Position numbers and translations under genes: made by a program
Notes under the pieces: model-generated
Told to the model about the DNA's origin: nothing
Seen by the model: only the letters and a program-made list of their open reading frames with translations
Databases searched by the model: none
In this document: piece by piece, positions 33,258 through 40,850 of the stretch
How positions within the stretch are numbered: the stretch's first letter is position 1
Layout: the number at the start of each line of letters is the position of its first letter
NCBI GenBank assembly: GCA_030831945.1
Contig: JAURKC010000029.1
Span: 1 to 45,931, forward strand
Direction: 5' to 3'
DNA from: Ferruginibacter sp.
Lineage (GTDB): Bacteria > Bacteroidota > Bacteroidia > Chitinophagales > Chitinophagaceae
Length of the DNA: 45,931 nucleotides

Positions 33258-34487
33258 ATGAATACTGAAAAAGAGGTGAATAGTAAAATAGCTACACAGG
33301 TAAACCCTGCTCAAAGTGAAGAGCAGAAGTCTTTACTTGCTGACCGATTGGATGGAATTGGTGAATATTATTTTTCTCAAAAATTAAGAGAAATTGATAT
33401 GCTCAATAAGGCTGGTAAGCAGGTAATCAACTTGGGTATTGGTAGTCCTGATTTACCACCTCACCCTTCTGTAATTGAAACTTTACACGAACAATCTTTG
33501 AAGCCTAATCAGCATGCTTATCAAAATTATAAAGGTAGTCCAATATTGAGGCAGGCTATTGCTAACTGGTATAATAAATGGTATGGAGTTCAAGTAAATG
33601 CTGATACAGAAATACTTCCTCTAATTGGAAGTAAGGAAGGTATTATGCATATCTGTATGACCTATTTAAATGTGGGCGATACAGTTTTGATTCCTAATCC
33701 TGGTTATCCAACTTACCGAAGTGCTGCTAAAATTGCTGGTGCTAACGTAGTTGAATATTCCCTAGTAAAGGAAAAAAACTGGTTTCCTGATTTTGAAGAA
33801 ATAGAGAAAAATGATCTAAGTAAGGCTAAACTGATGTTTGTGAATTATCCACAAATGCCCACAGGACAATTGCCTACCCTGGAAATGTTTAAGCAATTAG
33901 TTGCTTTTGCAACCAAACATGCCATTTTATTGGTACATGACAATCCTTATAGTTTTATTCTAAATGACCATCCGATGAGTTTACTCAGTGTGCCGGGTGC
34001 AAAAGAGGTGGCTATTGAGTTAAATTCATTAAGTAAGTCGCATAATATGGCTGGCTGGAGAATAGGAATGTTAATAGGAAATGAAACAAGGATTAATGAG
34101 GTATTGCGCTTTAAAAGCAATATGGATAGTGGTATGTTTTTACCTGTTCAGCTTGCAGCTGCAAAGGCACTTGAATTAGGCCAGGATTGGCATGATGAAG
34201 TCAATCAAGTATATAGCATTAGGCGTGAAAGCGTTTTTGAACTATTGCAATTATTGAAATGTGATTTTGATAATAAGCAGGCTGGAATGTTTGTTTGGGC
34301 TGCTATCCCTTCAAAATATAAGGATGGATTCGAATTGAGTGACCAAGTACTCAACCAGGCCAATGTTTTTATTACACCAGGAGGAATATTTGGAAGTGCG
34401 GGCAATCATTATGTAAGGGTAAGCTTGTGTAGTACCGAAGAAAAAATTAAGGAAGCCATACAAAGAATAAAAGCTTCTGTTAAATAA
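33258..34487 (+). CDS. Class I/II PLP aminotransferase, probably aromatic
   Basis: This 409-residue fold-type I aminotransferase has the PLP lysine in SLSKSHNMAGWRIGM near 265-279, IPNPGYPTY near 147, and FVNYPQMPTG near 196, where the usual NPxNPTG reads NYPQMPTG. The terminal RVSLC supplies the substrate-carboxylate Arg. Its closest relatives are annotated only as aminotransferases or LL-DAP-aminotransferase-like. Its place between pheA and tyrA suggests it transaminates phenylpyruvate and 4-hydroxyphenylpyruvate to Phe and Tyr, the last step of both branches; this is inferred from context. It is 64 bases from pheA and 17 bases from tyrA. Confidence 0.87.
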   Translation: MNTEKEVNSKIATQVNPAQSEEQKSLLADRLDGIGEYYFSQKLREIDMLNKAGKQVINLGIGSPDLPPHPSVIETLHEQSLKPNQHAYQNYKGSPILRQAIANWYNKWYGVQVNADTEILPLIGSKEGIMHICMTYLNVGDTVLIPNPGYPTYRSAAKIAGANVVEYSLVKEKNWFPDFEEIEKNDLSKAKLMFVNYPQMPTGQLPTLEMFKQLVAFATKHAILLVHDNPYSFILNDHPMSLLSVPGAKEVAIELNSLSKSHNMAGWRIGMLIGNETRINEVLRFKSNMDSGMFLPVQLAAAKALELGQDWHDEVNQVYSIRRESVFELLQLLKCDFDNKQAGMFVWAAIPSKYKDGFELSDQVLNQANVFITPGGIFGSAGNHYVRVSLCSTEEKIKEAIQRIKASVK

Positions 34488-34504
34488 AAAATGAAACTAT
34501 TTTA

Positions 34505-35437
34505 ATGCAAGATTCGAAATCTATAGTGCCAATAATAACTTCAGGTGAAAAAGAAATTTCCCCTTCACTTTCCTCCAATGTAAAGATGGAAGGAGCGGTA
34601 ATTACTATCGTTGGGGTAGGGCTTATCAGTGGTTCCTTTGCCTTAGCGATGAAGGAAAAAGGTTTTGCCAAAAAAGTAATTGGCGTTAGTAGAACCGAAG
34701 CTAGTTTGAAGAAGGCAAAGGAATTAAATATTATTGACGAGGCAATGTCGTTGGAAGAAGCAGTGGTAATCAGTGACTTTATTTATGTTGCTATACCAGT
34801 GGATGCAATGTTGCCGGTGATGGGGAAAATAATGAATCTTATTACCGACAAACAAATTGTCGTGGATGCTGGCTCTACTAAATTTGAATTATGCGCATCT
34901 TTATCTGATCATCCTATGCGAGATAGATTTGTTGCAACGCATCCGATGTGGGGAACAGAGTATAGCGGGCCAGAAGCTGCAGTGAGAGGTGCTTTTGAGG
35001 GAAGAGCTTGTGTTATTTGTGAGCGTGAAAAAAGTAATCCAACCGCAGTAGAAATAGTTGAAAATATTTATAAACAAATGGGAATGCATATCATTGATAT
35101 GGATGCCAAAAGTCATGATGTTCATGCGGCTTACATCAGTCATATCTCTCATATCACTTCTTTTGCTTTGGCAAATACCGTATTGGAAAAAGAAAAGGAA
35201 GAAAATACCATTTTTGAATTGGCAGGTGGTGGCTTTGAAAGTACCGTTAGATTAGCAAAGAGTAATCCATCCATGTGGGCTCCCATTTTTATGCAAAACA
35301 GAGAAAATGTTTTGGATGTATTGAATGAACATATCGCTCAATTGAGAAAATTTAAATCTAGTCTTGAAAAAGAAAACTTGGATTATCTAACAGAATTGAT
35401 GGAAAACGCGAACAAAATCAAACGAATTTTAAAATAA
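34505..35437 (+). CDS. tyrA: Prephenate dehydrogenase
   Basis: This enzyme oxidises and decarboxylates prephenate to 4-hydroxyphenylpyruvate. The 310 residues include a Rossmann motif VGVGLISGSFALAMK near 37-51, VDAGSTK near 119, THPMWGTEYSGPEAA with the catalytic His near 138-152, and a helical dimerisation domain to the C-terminus with HDVHAAYISHISH. There is no ACT domain or fused mutase. An internal ATG 27 codons in (MEGAVITIVGVG) matches the usual start better; the upstream ATG is kept because it directly follows the aminotransferase gene. It is third in the operon. Confidence 0.92.
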   Translation: MQDSKSIVPIITSGEKEISPSLSSNVKMEGAVITIVGVGLISGSFALAMKEKGFAKKVIGVSRTEASLKKAKELNIIDEAMSLEEAVVISDFIYVAIPVDAMLPVMGKIMNLITDKQIVVDAGSTKFELCASLSDHPMRDRFVATHPMWGTEYSGPEAAVRGAFEGRACVICEREKSNPTAVEIVENIYKQMGMHIIDMDAKSHDVHAAYISHISHITSFALANTVLEKEKEENTIFELAGGGFESTVRLAKSNPSMWAPIFMQNRENVLDVLNEHIAQLRKFKSSLEKENLDYLTELMENANKIKRILK

Positions 35438-35504
35438 AAAAGCCTAATAATTATTAATATAAAAAAAAGAATCTATCAGTAATATCATAAAAACTAATTT
35501 TACA

Positions 35505-36596
35505 ATGCAAACACAAAACACTAATACAATGAAAGCGTTAATACAAGAAAAATGGAACAAGCGTCCTTTAATAATCAGTGGACCTTGCAGTGCCGAAACT
35601 GAAGAGCAGGTAATCGAAACCGCTACTAGACTTAGTAAAACAGGTAAAGTAGATATTTTACGTGCGGGTATTTGGAAACCAAGAACTAAGCCAGGTTTAT
35701 TTGAAGGAATCGGTGCTAAAGGATTGTCTTGGTTGGCTCAAGCAAAAAAAATTACGGGGTTACCAACTACGGTTGAAGTAGCTACTGCTAAGCATGTTGA
35801 AGATGCGTTACATTTTGAAGTAGATATGCTTTGGATTGGCGCTAGAACAACCGTTAATCCTTTTAGCGTGCAAGAAGTTGCAGATTCACTTCGTGGAGTG
35901 GATATACCAGTTTTGATAAAAAATCCTATTAATCCTGATCTTGAATTGTGGACAGGCGCTATCGAGCGCATTCAAAAAGCAGGTATTCAACAAGTAGGGA
36001 TGATTCACCGTGGATTTTCTAACTATGGTAATACCGAATATAGAAATGCTCCGATGTGGCATTTACCTATTGAAATGAAACGCAGATTCCCTGAAATGAT
36101 TTTGATTTGTGATCCCTCTCATATTTGTGGTAACAGAACCAATTTACAATCGGTATCACAAAAAAGTATCGATCTTGATTTTGATGGTGTTATGATTGAA
36201 AGTCATATTGATCCAGATAATGCTTGGAGTGATGCTAAACAACAAATTACTCCAGAACGTTTAGCAGAAATGCTCGATGCTTTAATCTGGCGTTCTGAAA
36301 ATAGTGATAAGCAAGAATTTATTACTGCTTTGGCTACTTTGAGAGAACAAATTAATCATGTAGATGATGAATTGCTTTTATTGATTGGTCAAAGAATGAA
36401 AATTGCTGATAAAATTGGAGAATATAAGCGCTCTAATAATATTACTATTTTACAAACTAACCGTTGGAATGACATTTTGCAAAAAGCCTTCAAAAAAGGA
36501 GCTGGATTGGGTCTTAGCGAAGAATTTATTACCAAGTATTTTGATGCGATACATTTAGAAAGTATCAATCATCAAAATAATGTGATGAATAAATAG
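35505..36596 (+). CDS. Bifunctional DAHP synthase / chorismate mutase (type II fusion)
   Basis: Residues about 15-260 are a DAHP synthase of the KDO8P-synthase-like (beta) family: ISGPCSAETEEQV, LRAGIWKPRTKPGLFEGIG (split as RAGIWKPRTKPG and FEGIG), GARTTVNPFSVQE, LIKNPINPD, and the metal-binding CDPSHICGNR. Residues about 265-355 are an AroQ-fold chorismate mutase (ATLREQINHVDDELLLLIGQ, RMKIADKIGEYKR). It thus catalyses the first step of the shikimate pathway and the branch step from chorismate to prephenate in one chain. In Bacillus-type fusions the mutase domain mediates feedback inhibition by prephenate/chorismate; the same is plausible here. A second ATG eight codons in is an alternative start. 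It is fourth in the operon. Confidence 0.94.
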   Translation: MQTQNTNTMKALIQEKWNKRPLIISGPCSAETEEQVIETATRLSKTGKVDILRAGIWKPRTKPGLFEGIGAKGLSWLAQAKKITGLPTTVEVATAKHVEDALHFEVDMLWIGARTTVNPFSVQEVADSLRGVDIPVLIKNPINPDLELWTGAIERIQKAGIQQVGMIHRGFSNYGNTEYRNAPMWHLPIEMKRRFPEMILICDPSHICGNRTNLQSVSQKSIDLDFDGVMIESHIDPDNAWSDAKQQITPERLAEMLDALIWRSENSDKQEFITALATLREQINHVDDELLLLIGQRMKIADKIGEYKRSNNITILQTNRWNDILQKAFKKGAGLGLSEEFITKYFDAIHLESINHQNNVMNK

Positions 36597-36675
36597 GTAA
36601 TTCAAAGCTTATCCAATTTTTTTTAGCCTTGTTTTTAGCTAATATTTTTTATGGACTTTTATAATTTTATAAGTA

Positions 36676-37707
36676 GTGATAAATAAAGTAGAACACCTTT
36701 TTTCTGATAAAAAAGTGTCTTATTATTTTGATGCTGATTTTACTTATTTGGAGCAGATTGTTTCAAAGGATAATACTATTCTTATCACTGATAAAAATGT
36801 ATTTGCAGCTCAATCATCCAAATTCACCGGATGGAAAACAATCCTTATCGAGCCAGGTGAGCAATATAAACAACAGGCAGCTGTTGATTATATTTTTGAG
36901 CAATTAATCGCTTTAGAAGCCGATCGTAAAACATTTATTGTAGGTGTAGGAGGTGGTGTGGTAACTGATATAGCAGGATATGCAGCCAGTGTTTATATGA
37001 GGGGACTAAAATTCGGTTTTGTGCCTACTACTATTTTATCAATGGTAGATGCTTCTATTGGCGGTAAAAACGGTGTGGATGTTGGCGTATATAAAAATTT
37101 AGTAGGACTAATAAGGCAACCTGAATTTTTGCTATTTGATTTTTCTCTTTTAAAATCTCTTCCTCAAGAACATTGGGTAAATGGATTTGCAGAGATCATC
37201 AAACATGCTTGTATTAAAGACCATTTGCTTTTTGAATTACTTGAAAATGAAACATTGGAAAATTTCCAATTGGATGAAAAAAAATTAAGTAATCTAGTAA
37301 AGAAAAATGTAGGGATCAAGACAGCAGTAGTAGTGGAAGATGAGTTTGAGCAAGGAGATAGGAAGCTACTTAATTTTGGACATACGATTGGACATGCCAT
37401 TGAGAATAATTATCAATTACTTCATGGTCATGCTATAAGTATTGGAATGATGGCGGCTTGTTCACTTTCTGTAAAATTGAATCAATTTTCTGCTACTGAA
37501 AAAGAAAGAGTTGCTCGATTGATAGAAAAATACCAACTCCCCATCCATCAACAAATTGATTGGGGAAAGATCTGGGAAATATTAAAAATGGATAAGAAGC
37601 GGGCGGGTAAAGAAATGAATTTTGTGCTGCTTAATAAAATTGGTGAAGCCATTGTTTACCCTATTCCTATGGAACAGTTACAAGTTTTAATAAATCAAAG
37701 TTTATAA
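36676..37707 (+). CDS. aroB: 3-Dehydroquinate synthase
   Basis: This enzyme converts DAHP to 3-dehydroquinate with catalytic NAD and a divalent metal. The 343 residues start at a GTG (INKVEHLFSD). They include GVGGGVVTDIAGYAASVYMR near 90-110, PTTILSMVDASIGGKNGVD near 118, the metal-binding Glu/His in FAEIIKH, and NFGHTIGHAIE near 233. There is no ATG in a better position. It lies 79 bases after the DAHP synthase fusion and one base before the aroA start, so aroB and aroA are translationally close-coupled. Confidence 0.95.
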   Translation: MINKVEHLFSDKKVSYYFDADFTYLEQIVSKDNTILITDKNVFAAQSSKFTGWKTILIEPGEQYKQQAAVDYIFEQLIALEADRKTFIVGVGGGVVTDIAGYAASVYMRGLKFGFVPTTILSMVDASIGGKNGVDVGVYKNLVGLIRQPEFLLFDFSLLKSLPQEHWVNGFAEIIKHACIKDHLLFELLENETLENFQLDEKKLSNLVKKNVGIKTAVVVEDEFEQGDRKLLNFGHTIGHAIENNYQLLHGHAISIGMMAACSLSVKLNQFSATEKERVARLIEKYQLPIHQQIDWGKIWEILKMDKKRAGKEMNFVLLNKIGEAIVYPIPMEQLQVLINQSL

Positions 37708-37708
37708 G

Positions 37709-38974
37709 GTGATAGTAAAAATACAACCGGGTAAAATTTTAGGAAATATTCTCGCACCTACTTCCAAAAGTTCTATGCAAAGAGCTTGTGCTGCTGCTTT
37801 GTTAAATAATGGAAAAACAATTATTGGAAATCCTGGAAGAAGTAATGATGATCTAGCTGCATTGGGCGTTATTGATAATTTAGGGGCAAAAGTATTGCAG
37901 CAGCCAACCAATGAATTACATATTGAAAGTAGCGGAGTAAATCCTGTTTCTGGAGAAATGAATTGTGGTGAAAGCGGTCTTGGTATTCGCATGTTTGCAC
38001 CAATAGCTGCCTTGAGTGACCAAGAAATAATCATTAATGGAACGGGAAGTTTATTATCAAGACCGATGTATTTTTTTGATGAAATATTTCCAAGTCTGGG
38101 AATAAAAATTGAATCGAATCATGGAAAGCTCCCCATTAAAATAAAAGGACCTTTAAAGCCGGTTGACATAACAATTGATGGGTCACTAAGTTCTCAGTTT
38201 TTAACTGGGTTATTAATGGCATATGGTAAAGCGGCTACTAAGCCAGTTACCATTACAGTAAATAACCTGAAGAGTAAGCCCTACATCGACCTTACCTTGC
38301 AGGTGATGAAGGAATTCGGCTATTCGGTCATTAATCATCAATATGAGTCTTTTGAAATTCATCCAGTAAATGAAACAACACACCAACCAAAGAACTATCT
38401 TGTAGAAGGTGATTGGAGTGGCGCTGCTTTTTTGTTAGTGGCAGGTGCCATTGCAGGAGAGATTACCATCAAAGGACTAAACGTATTTTCATCTCAGGCA
38501 GACAAGGCTATTTTAAGGGCTTTAACCATGTCGGAGGCAGTCATTTCAATTGCTGAAGATCAAATCGTAATTGGTCCCGGAAAATTGAAGGCTTTTCATT
38601 TAGATGCCACTGATTGTCCAGATTTATTTCCTCCTTTAGTGGCTTTAGCATCCTTTTGTGATGGGACAACCGTTATTGAAGGAGTGAGTAGATTAGCACA
38701 TAAGGAAAGTAATCGTGGATTAACCCTTCAAGAAGAATTTGGTAAAATGGGAATAGAAATTACGCTGCAAGATGACTTGATGTTGGTTAAAGGAGGTACA
38801 GGAGTAAATGCTGCTACTGTTCATTCTCATCATGACCATCGAATTGCAATGGCTTGTGCTGTTGCTGCATTGCGAGCTGATGGAGAAACAAGGATTGAGG
38901 AGGCAGAAGCTATTAATAAAAGTTATCCTACTTTTTATGATGACCTAAAAAAATTAGGTGCCTTAGTTCATTAA
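37709..38974 (+). CDS. aroA: 5-Enolpyruvylshikimate-3-phosphate synthase
   Basis: This enzyme joins PEP to shikimate 3-phosphate. The 421 residues start at a GTG one base after the aroB stop. Motifs include KSSMQRACAAALL near 18-31, where the Lys-Ser pair binds PEP and substrate, CGESGLGIRMFAP near 91, SLSSQFLTGLLMA near 165, ATDCPDLFPPLVA near 297, and HHDHRIAMACAVAA near 372. The loop usually written LGNAGTAMRPL reads CGESGLGIRMF, a divergent form seen in Bacteroidota enzymes. It is followed by a 76-base gap with two small hairpins before aroC. Confidence 0.93.
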   Translation: MIVKIQPGKILGNILAPTSKSSMQRACAAALLNNGKTIIGNPGRSNDDLAALGVIDNLGAKVLQQPTNELHIESSGVNPVSGEMNCGESGLGIRMFAPIAALSDQEIIINGTGSLLSRPMYFFDEIFPSLGIKIESNHGKLPIKIKGPLKPVDITIDGSLSSQFLTGLLMAYGKAATKPVTITVNNLKSKPYIDLTLQVMKEFGYSVINHQYESFEIHPVNETTHQPKNYLVEGDWSGAAFLLVAGAIAGEITIKGLNVFSSQADKAILRALTMSEAVISIAEDQIVIGPGKLKAFHLDATDCPDLFPPLVALASFCDGTTVIEGVSRLAHKESNRGLTLQEEFGKMGIEITLQDDLMLVKGGTGVNAATVHSHHDHRIAMACAVAALRADGETRIEEAEAINKSYPTFYDDLKKLGALVH

Positions 38975-38980
38975 TTTTAG

Positions 38981-39041
38981 TAATCTTTTTTAAGGAAGAT
39001 TATTCTTTCAATATTGTTAACTTAAAATCCCTTCAAGGGAT
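38981..39041 (+). other. Two hairpins between aroA and aroC
   Basis: TAATCTT (38981-38987) pairs with AAGATTA (38996-39002), followed by TTCTTTC, a weak terminator-like element. ATCCCT (39027-39032) pairs with AGGGAT (39036-39041), only 9 bases before the aroC ATG. They could dampen or separately tune aroC expression. Confidence 0.4.
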
Positions 39042-39050
39042 CTAATTACT

Positions 39051-40043
39051 ATGAATAGTTTTGGTCGAATTTTTAGAGTAAGTATTTTTGGTGAATCACA
39101 TGGTGAGTGTGTGGGTATCAATATTGATGGTTGTCCAGCAGGCCTGCCCTTAAATCTAGATGATTTTTCTGTAGATATAGATAGAAGAAAAGCTGGGGCA
39201 AAAGGAACTACTCCTAGAAAGGAAGCAGATATTCCTAGAATAATGAATGGTGTTTTTAATGGAAAGACTACTGGTGCGCCTATTACCATATTATTTGATA
39301 ATACCAATACAAGAAGTGGAGATTATGAAAAGCAAAAGGCGGTACCTCGACCAGGACATGCTGATTTTGTTGCTGCAAAAAAATTTGGGGGTTATGAAGA
39401 TTTTAGGGGAGGTGGGCATTTTAGTGGAAGGTTAACTGTTTGCTTAGTTGCTGCAGGTGTCATTGCAAAAAAACTTTTGCAAAATATAAAAGTAGAAGCA
39501 AGGCTTCTTGAAATTGGTGGAGAGGCGGATCCAGAAAAGGGTTTACAAAAAGCCATCGATGCAAAAGATACTGTTGGTGGATTAGTTGAGTGTAAAGTAA
39601 ACGGCCTGCCAATTGGATTGGGAGAACCTTTCTTTGATTCTGCTGAATCTTTAATTAGTCATGCAGTATTTTCTATTCCTGCAGTGCGTGGTATAGAATT
39701 CGGAACAGGTTTTTCAGCAGCTAAAATGTTTGGTAGTGATCACAATGATTGGATTGAAAGCATGGATGGCAAAACGGCTAGTAACCATGCAGGAGGTATA
39801 GTAGGAGGGATTAGCAATGGTAATGAGCTGGTTTTCAGAATTGCCATTAAACCAACTTCTTCTACACCAAAAGTTCAACAAACTATTAATGTAGAGACGG
39901 GTTTAGTAGAAGATTTTTCAGTTAAAGGAAGGCACGATTTATGTATAGCCTTGAGGGTGCCAGTAGTGCTCGAAGCAGTAACTGCTTTCGTTTTGGCTGA
40001 TTTAATGCTGTTGGAACATCAAGTTTCTCGAAGGATCAACTGA
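39051..40043 (+). CDS. aroC: Chorismate synthase
   Basis: This enzyme eliminates phosphate from EPSP to give chorismate, using reduced FMN. The 330 residues include GRIFRVSIFGESHGECVGIN near 4-23 (FMN and substrate His), RRKAGAKGTTPRKE near 44, RPGHADF near 99, and RGGGHFSGRLT near 115. A second His lies in the GSDHNDW loop near 225, and NHAGGIVGGISNG lies near 243. It is somewhat shorter than the 350-360 common elsewhere, mainly at the C-terminus. It is the last gene of the aromatic operon; no strong terminator is seen in the 184 bases that follow. Confidence 0.95.
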   Translation: MNSFGRIFRVSIFGESHGECVGINIDGCPAGLPLNLDDFSVDIDRRKAGAKGTTPRKEADIPRIMNGVFNGKTTGAPITILFDNTNTRSGDYEKQKAVPRPGHADFVAAKKFGGYEDFRGGGHFSGRLTVCLVAAGVIAKKLLQNIKVEARLLEIGGEADPEKGLQKAIDAKDTVGGLVECKVNGLPIGLGEPFFDSAESLISHAVFSIPAVRGIEFGTGFSAAKMFGSDHNDWIESMDGKTASNHAGGIVGGISNGNELVFRIAIKPTSSTPKVQQTINVETGLVEDFSVKGRHDLCIALRVPVVLEAVTAFVLADLMLLEHQVSRRIN

Positions 40044-40170
40044 TTGATTTAATTTCGATTGATATATCTTTTAAATTATTGCTAGGTATAAATATTGATG
40101 GATAGAACCTCAAAAATAGTAGACGGTTTTAATAATATATTTTTTTAGTTGCTTTTGTTTTAAATAAAAA

Positions 40171-40201
40171 TTGTAATCAGAAGATAAGTGTTGTAGGTTT
40201 A
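40171..40201 (+). promoter_or_regulatory. Probable promoter of the RlpA-like gene
   Basis: TTG (40171-40173), a 20-base spacer and TAGGTTTA (40194-40201) match the Bacteroidota promoter with one mismatch in the -7 box. The ATG is 26 bases downstream. Confidence 0.5.
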
Positions 40202-40227
40202 TTAATTGAATGATGTAAACAGGTAGG

Positions 40228-40671
40228 ATGAAAAAAATATTTTTTAAAAATTTTAGGCTGCTCCAACCGATCTATTGTATACTGCTTATCATCACTTGTT
40301 TTTATTGCCCCCATTCTATTGCCCAACAAAAAAAAGCTTTCGATAATAAAAAGACTAAGTCAGCTAAGAGTGATACATTATATGGCGTAGCTAGTTTTTA
40401 TGCAGACAAATTTAATGGGCGAGAAACAGCTAGCGGTGAAATTTTTAGTCAAGATAAGCTTACTTGTGCTTGTAATGTCTTGCCTTTAGGCACCTGGATA
40501 ACTGTTACGAATTTATCAAATGGCAAATCGGTAAAAGTACTTGTAAATGATCGTTTACATCCTAGAATGCGACGTTTAGTTGACCTTTCCAAGAGTGCAG
40601 CTAAAAAATTAGGTTATCTCTCTCATGGTCTTGTGAAAGTTAAAGTGGTAGTTTTACATCCCAAAAAATAG
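40228..40671 (+). CDS. RlpA-like double-psi beta-barrel protein
   Basis: This 147-residue exported protein has an N-terminal basic and hydrophobic signal (about 1-32) and a double-psi beta-barrel domain (about 52-143). The domain shows GVASFYADKFNGRETASGE, LPLGTWITVTNLSNGKSVKV and VNDRLHPRMRRLVDLS, with Asp in NDR and the DLS motif as in RlpA lytic transglycosylases. There is no SPOR domain, so septal localisation by that route is not expected. The likely role is peptidoglycan remodelling in the periplasm, inferred from the family. An inverted repeat overlaps its stop codon. Confidence 0.87.
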   Translation: MKKIFFKNFRLLQPIYCILLIITCFYCPHSIAQQKKAFDNKKTKSAKSDTLYGVASFYADKFNGRETASGEIFSQDKLTCACNVLPLGTWITVTNLSNGKSVKVLVNDRLHPRMRRLVDLSKSAAKKLGYLSHGLVKVKVVVLHPKK

Positions 40672-40726
40672 TGGATAGAATTGTTTCACAGTACTTTGAT
40701 TTAAATGCTTTTTTCTATTTTTTGGG
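40660..40726. repeat. 12-bp perfect inverted repeat around the rlpA-like stop codon
   Basis: CCCAAAAAATAG (40660-40671, containing the stop codon) is exactly inverted as CTATTTTTTGGG (40715-40726), with 43 bases between. The long loop and low GC make it a doubtful terminator. It may be a 3' stabilising stem or chance in AT-rich DNA. Confidence 0.45.
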
Positions 40727-40792
40727 AAGTAATTATTTCCTATTTCGAAAGATAAGAATCTAGCTCATTACTCATCTACTTATTTTAATAGT

Positions 40793-40800
40793 TATTTTTG
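40793..40800 (+). promoter_or_regulatory. -7 promoter box of hscA
   Basis: TATTTTTG matches TAnnTTTG perfectly, 50 bases before the hscA ATG. No -33 TTG is at the ideal distance. Confidence 0.55.
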
Positions 40801-40850
40801 CAATCTTTAAATAATTCATTTTATTAAATTTTAACAAGGGAATTGATTGT

